From contig NZ_SMJZ01000081.1 in assembly GCF_004348345.1 (NCBI RefSeq), positions 1-34,535 of the forward strand: a DNA stretch of 34,535 bases, given 5' to 3'. Positions 31,479 through 34,535 of this stretch are shown one piece after another. Numbering within the stretch: position 1 is the first letter of the stretch; every line of letters starts with the position of its first letter. The notes under the pieces are model-generated. The model saw only the letters and a list, made by a program, of their open reading frames with translations, was not told the origin of the DNA and ran no database searches. Position numbers and translations under genes: made by a program. The stretch comes from Nonomuraea longispora (GTDB taxonomy: Bacteria; Actinomycetota; Actinomycetes; Streptosporangiales; Streptosporangiaceae).

Positions 31479-31681
31479 CCACCAAGCTGCTGGAAACCGC
31501 CGAATGGCGCAAGGCGACACGCTCCGGCGACAGCGGCGACTGCATCGAAGCGGCCCCCTTGAGCGACGGCCGCGTGGGCCTGCGCGACTCCGAACATCCG
31601 GAAAAGTCCCCCTACGTCTTCTCGCCATCGGTCTGGGAGGCGTTCATCGACGGTGCCAAGAAGGGCGAATTCGACTTCTAA
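31466..31681 (+). CDS. DUF397 domain protein
   Basis: 71 residues. EWRKATRSGDSGDCIEAAPL and GLRDSEHPEKSPYVFSPSVW, then FIDGAKKGEFDF, are the complete DUF397 signature. These small proteins are encoded next to DUF5753/Xre regulators across actinomycetes and are thought to act with them, in some cases described as toxin-antitoxin-like. ATG 31466 overlaps the regulator's end. The protein is intact but its partner has lost its DNA-binding domain. Confidence 0.9.
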   Translation: MDEITTKLLETAEWRKATRSGDSGDCIEAAPLSDGRVGLRDSEHPEKSPYVFSPSVWEAFIDGAKKGEFDF

Positions 31682-31856
31682 GCTCCCTACCGGCACCGGA
31701 CCAGAGGAGGGGTCCCTGGCACGGCCGAGGACCCCTCGCAGTGTCAGGCCCGAGGCCGGTCGCGCAGCGAGCGGCATGATCCTGACGGCAGAGGGCGAGC
31801 CGGGCCGGGCCGCCGACGGCACCCGCAAGGTGGGCGGCGTCGAGGCCGGAGTGCGC

Positions 31857-32193
31857 GATCTTCCATTCCGATCATGGGAGTCAGTACACCTCCAAGGAGT
31901 TCGCGCAGTTGTGCGCCGAGTTGGGTGTCCGTCGGTCGACGGGTGTCGTGGGCACGAGCGCCGACAACAGCGCCGCGGAAGCGTTCAACGCCACGCTCAA
32001 GCGTGAGACGCTCCAAGGCTCCCGACGCTGGTCCTCTGCGCGGCAAGCACGCCTGGCGGTCTTCAAGTGGATCACCCGCTACAACACGAGAAGGAGGCAT
32101 TCCACCCTCGGGCACCTGAGCCCGATCGACTACGAGCAGCAACCCGATAGTCTGCTCAAAGCAGCATGAACCCCGTGTCCATACTCCGGGGGG
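31857..32193 (+). mobile_element. IS3-family OrfB C-terminal fragment with right terminal repeat
   Basis: AIFHSDHGSQYTSKEFAQLC, AELGVRRSTGVVGTSADNSA and AEAFNATLKRETLQGSRRW, ending YEQQPDSLLKAA plus TGA (32167-32169), form the last third of an IS3 OrfB with the second Asp (SDHGSQY) and the catalytic Glu (AAEAFNATLKRE). GTGTCCATACTCCGGGGGG at 32175-32193 is the terminal repeat, matching 12963-12981. The 5' part and OrfA are absent. Confidence 0.85.
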
Positions 32194-32382
32194 AACGCCC
32201 CTCAGTGTTCCCTTGATCTTCTTGCGGGTCTGGCTTGGCAAACCGGCCTAAACCGGTTCCGGGGCGCCCGGCCATGTGCCGGACCCGTGCCGAAGAGCAA
32301 CCAGCGAGCAACCAACGGCGTGTCTCCGCCTCGCCGGAGGCCCCTGAAAATCGAGAAAGTGCAGGTCGGATGGGGTGTGGAG

Positions 32383-32427
32383 TGGTAGGGCGCCCGGGGC
32401 TCGAACCCGGAACCTACGGATTAAAAG
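32383..32427 (-). repeat. tRNA-Lys 3'-half remnant containing the right copy of the 29-bp direct repeat
   Basis: Minus strand: CTTTTAATCCGTAGG, T-arm CCGGGTTCGAGCCCCGG, then GCGCCCTACCA with an encoded CCA end (plus 32383-32385). The match to a tRNA starts at the anticodon loop, whose TTT anticodon indicates Lys. The sequence upstream cannot pair to form the anticodon or acceptor stem, so this is not a working tRNA. A tRNA 3' half from anticodon loop to CCA is the classical attachment core of tyrosine integrases. Bases 32394-32422 equal 12396-12424. Confidence 0.75.
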
Positions 32428-32675
32428 CCGCAGTTCTCAATGCCGCCTGCTATCGAATTGTGTCCTAGTGTGCCGTTATGTCACGCCTTTCCCACGCTCA
32501 AAATGTCCGAGAATGCCGCCCGGTGCCATGCCGTATCAGGCGCCGATGAGCATCCAACGAGCAACCGTGCAACGGTTGGCATCCCTTGACCATGTGCACT
32601 TCTCGGCTGGCCGGGCAGTGTGGCTGGGTGAATCTCGCTGGTGCGGACGCTCGCCACCAGGCATGGAATCGCCGG
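32428..32675. other. Intergenic flank of the tRNA remnant
   Basis: No gene supported. The flanks carry loosely repeated GAGCAACC/GCAACGG words (about 32299-32325 and 32545-32575) like the arm-type sites around attachment cores, but too few to call. Confidence 0.35.
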
Positions 32676-33842
32676 TTACTCGGCTGTGAGGCCTGCATCG
32701 TTGAGCCGCTTGACGAGGCTGGGCTTGCCCTGGTGTCGTTCCCGGAGGTGGGTGAGGCGCTGGTTGAAGGCGCCGGTGTGCTCGTCGCGGAGGGCCAGGG
32801 CGTGCAGGTCACGCAGGAGTTCGACGGCTTGGTCGTATTCGCGGGGCTTCTTGGTGCTGATGGAGGTCTCCACCACGTCCCACGCGGAGTCGAGATCCTG
32901 GGCGAGCCGGTTCAGGCGCAGCTCCCTGGCTTGTCGTCGCTCCTGTTCCCTACGGGCCTGCTCTTCGGCGCGCTGGGCGGCTTCCTGCTGCTCGCGTACG
33001 TGGCGGCGGGCGGCGGCGCTATCCAGCAGTTCGGCGACCGTCCGCCCCGTCTCCGTCTCCTGGCCGGTGGTTTCGCCGCCGAACTCGCGCAGCAACTCCC
33101 ACCGAACCTTCGCGCCGTCTTCCTCGATCACCCGCAGCAGCAGCGCGTCCTTGCGCTTGGCCCGCAGAGCGCCGATCCAGGCGGCCAAGGCATTCCGGTC
33201 GTGCTGTACGGGCTGCGCCGGCGGGCTGGCTTCGGCGGCGGCCGCGAGCAGATCGTCGTCCAGGCGCAGAAAGTCGGCCAGGGCCTGTTGCGGTGCGCTG
33301 AGCGAGCCCAGTCCGGGCGGGACGGGCGGCTCCAGGGCGTCCTCTTCCTCGTAGTCGAAGGCGTCCTCGTCGCGCTCCCAGGTTCCGTAGGCCGACAGCC
33401 AGGCCAGATAAAGCGGTCGCAGGTCACCGGAGGCCAGTTCGGCGCGGATGCCGACGATCGCCGACAGCGAGCGTTCGACATCGTCCTCCCAGTACTCCTC
33501 CTCCGCCTCGCTGGTGAAGTCGAGGACGAGGTGTCCGCCGCTGGTCCAGACGCTGACCTGCTCACCCACGCAGTAGCGCTGGGCCTGCTTGGGGTCGAGC
33601 ACGGCCTTGGGCAAGCGCAGCATGATCCGGTGGGTGCCCCAGTTGGCCAGGTACAGGTGGGCGTCGTAGTAGCGCTCCATCATGCGGAGCGGGTCGCCGC
33701 GGAAGTCGCCCCAGTGGTACTCGTTGGCGAAGCTGGTGGCGGTGATGTGGGCTCGGGTGGACAGGGCGCGCATCTCGGCCTGCTGCTGGTCGGTGAGCGG
33801 CCGGTCGATGGCCAGGAACTCGTAGTACTGGTATTCGCTCAT
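32676..33842 (-). CDS. Conserved actinobacterial hypothetical protein with C-terminal coiled coil
   Basis: 388 residues from ATG 33842. It opens SEYQYYEFLAIDRPLTDQQQ and has ITATSFANEYHWGDFRGDPL and MERYYDAHLYLANWGTHRIM, a conserved start I associate with actinobacterial proteins found near SWIM-type zinc-finger genes; their role is not known. An acidic middle (DEDAFDYEEEDALEPP) is followed by a long charged helix (about 310-345, REQQEAAQRAEEQARREQ) likely to form a coiled coil. No signal or membrane segment. The in-frame extension to 33974 overlaps the neighbour and is rejected. It starts 4 bases after the stop of the 104-residue gene, so they form an operon. Confidence 0.8.
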   Translation of the reverse strand: MSEYQYYEFLAIDRPLTDQQQAEMRALSTRAHITATSFANEYHWGDFRGDPLRMMERYYDAHLYLANWGTHRIMLRLPKAVLDPKQAQRYCVGEQVSVWTSGGHLVLDFTSEAEEEYWEDDVERSLSAIVGIRAELASGDLRPLYLAWLSAYGTWERDEDAFDYEEEDALEPPVPPGLGSLSAPQQALADFLRLDDDLLAAAAEASPPAQPVQHDRNALAAWIGALRAKRKDALLLRVIEEDGAKVRWELLREFGGETTGQETETGRTVAELLDSAAARRHVREQQEAAQRAEEQARREQERRQARELRLNRLAQDLDSAWDVVETSISTKKPREYDQAVELLRDLHALALRDEHTGAFNQRLTHLRERHQGKPSLVKRLNDAGLTAE

Positions 33843-33846
33843 GCTC

Positions 33847-34161
33847 TCATCCGGCCCAGCGGCGGAACGCGTGGATCCATTCGGCCCCGGCCGGTGGTGG
33901 GTCGGGCTGCGGCAGATCGAGGATGCCGATCGCCTGCTTGTGCTCGCCATGGCGGCAGATCGCCACGATGCCACTTCCGACCAGGAAGTCGATCGCGGTG
34001 ACGGTGACCCGCAGGCCGAGCACGGTCGTCTCGAACGGCATCGCCAGGTTGTCGCCGATCATCACATGGAAGCCGGAGAGCTGTTCGTCATCGCCGTAGG
34101 CGTCCACGATCGCCTGCTCGATCAGCTCATCCAGATGGTCGTCAGGGGGACAGCGAGTCAC
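33847..34161 (-). CDS. Small conserved hypothetical protein
   Basis: 104 residues, acidic. DDHLDELIEQAIVDAYGDDE and MIGDNLAMPFETTVLGLRVT, then QAIGILDLPQPDPPPAGAEW, match a small actinobacterial family sometimes labelled calcium-binding, without experimental basis that I know of. No signal peptide or membrane segment. The GTG at 34161 is the only good in-frame start; GGGAG lies some 15 bases upstream, so initiation is uncertain. Co-transcribed with the 388-residue gene. Confidence 0.72.
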   Translation of the reverse strand: MTRCPPDDHLDELIEQAIVDAYGDDEQLSGFHVMIGDNLAMPFETTVLGLRVTVTAIDFLVGSGIVAICRHGEHKQAIGILDLPQPDPPPAGAEWIHAFRRWAG

Positions 34162-34227
34162 AGAAGCACACGATACTCCCGCGAGGAACCCTGGCGATCA
34201 CGCTTGGGCAGAGGGCATGCTGGACCG

Positions 34228-34352
34228 TCAGGGCTGGGCGGGGGTTATGTCGGTGTGCGGGAAGTCCTCGCCTTTGAAGAGCAGAGGCTGGTCGAGGTCT
34301 TTGGCGAGGGCGTAGGCGAAGCAGTCGCCCATGTTGAGCTGGGTGTAGCTCG
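34228..34352 (-). pseudogene. VapC-type PIN-domain toxin, C-terminal stump
   Basis: Minus-strand frame gives SYTQLNMGDCFAYALAKDLD, then QPLLFKGEDFPHTDITPAQP and TGA at 34228. GDCFAYALA plus LLFKGxDFxxTD is the conserved C-terminus of VapC ribonucleases, holding two of the acidic PIN residues. The N-terminal part and any VapB antitoxin gene are replaced by transposase sequence at about 34353. Inactive. Confidence 0.8.
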
Positions 34353-34371
34353 TACTCAGTGACCTGAGCGA

Positions 34372-34535
34372 TCAAGCAGTGAGGGCATATCCGTCCTGGT
34401 AGCTGGTTTGGTGGACACGATCGTGTTGCCGGGCGAGGTGGTAGCTCCAGTAATCGTCGAGATGCCCGTTGGCGGTCAGCGCGCGGAGCTTCAACACCGC
34501 TTCGGCTCCGGCCAGTCCCCATCTTGCTCCGGTGG
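34372..34535 (-). mobile_element. ISKra4-like transposase C-terminus, continuing past the window
   Basis: Minus-strand frame gives TGARWGLAGAEAVLKLRALT, ANGHLDDYWSYHLARQHDRV and HQTSYQDGYALTA followed by TGA (34374-34372). The GARWxxxGAEAxLKLRAL and YWxYHLxxE-like segments are typical ISKra4-family C-termini. The element extends beyond base 34535 and ends about 20 bases left of the stop, where it joins the VapC stump. Confidence 0.8.

Noticed and set aside
32383..32433. Functional tRNA-Lys at the right repeat
   Set aside because: The 3' half is perfect, but the sequence upstream of the anticodon loop cannot form the anticodon, D or acceptor stems.
32299..32575. Possible CRISPR-like or arm-type repeats (GAGCAACC words)
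   Set aside because: Too short, too few and irregularly spaced for a CRISPR array. At best these are integrase arm sites, which cannot be shown from sequence alone.

Overview
The window comes from a GC-rich actinomycete. The evidence is the high GC at third codon positions, frequent GTG and TTG starts, overlapping GTGA/ATGA gene junctions, and a DUF5753/DUF397 regulator pair typical of Streptomyces and Streptosporangiales. A Nonomuraea-like genus is plausible, but this is inference and I see no rRNA or other genus marker. The left third is mostly orderly operons. From about 12 kb on it is an accessory region, with intact cargo genes set among broken transposases and gene stumps.

Layout. (1) 1-5251, minus strand: a cobalt/cobalamin operon in the transcription order cbtB, cbtA, histidine-phosphatase-like protein, ChlI-ChlD-type chelatase subunit, cobO, cobB. 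It is preceded by a promoter and a cobalamin riboswitch. A second cobalamin riboswitch points the other way (5475-5624) and now leads only into the stump of a substrate-binding protein cut off by transposase sequence. (2) 5916-7652: a TetR gene, a promoter with repeated half-sites, a DUF2867 gene, a small gene and an internally deleted multicopper oxidase. (3) 7606-11992, minus strand: a TetR / cytochrome P450 / ABC ATPase / ABC permease operon. (4) 12.3-13.0 kb: a scar holding an integrase remnant, a tRNA-derived 29-bp repeat and IS5/IS3 pieces. (5) 13.0-18.1 kb: an acyltransferase with a divergent TetR and a fine palindromic operator, an ArsR-type Zn/Co sensor with a cation diffusion facilitator, and a Cu/Zn superoxide dismutase. 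(6) 18.2-20.8 kb: a graveyard (integrase, phosphoketolase, acyl-CoA ligase and IS1634 remnants) around one intact SnoaL-like gene.

(7) 20.8-25.5 kb is the most interesting part. A 27-codon gene (22710-22793) with a good ribosome-binding site encodes a short basic leader ending in the aromatic tail GRYHWAW. It is followed by a perfect 14-bp hairpin, a cytochrome P450 and an MFS exporter, with an FAD monooxygenase divergent upstream. This is the architecture of a P450-crosslinked RiPP pathway of the tryptorubin/atropopeptide and biarylitide type, with a His-containing core.

(8) 26.97-30.75 kb is a block of clearly lower GC. It carries a four-gene operon: an unknown beta-rich protein, an MFS exporter, a frameshifted GNAT acetyltransferase and a YcaQ/AlkZ-type DNA glycosylase. 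It looks like a transferred resistance cassette against a DNA-damaging natural product. (9) 30.9-34.5 kb: more IS pieces, a truncated DUF5753 regulator with an intact DUF397 partner, a tRNA-Lys 3' half that repeats the 12.4-kb sequence exactly over 29 bp, two hypothetical genes, and a VapC stump beside an ISKra4-like transposase end.

How the parts work together: the left operon imports cobalt, inserts it into the corrin ring and adenosylates it, under B12 feedback. The P450/ABC and RiPP loci are two separate specialised-metabolism units. The 27-30.7 kb operon is probably defensive. The 20-kb span between the tRNA-derived repeats behaves like an eroded genomic island.
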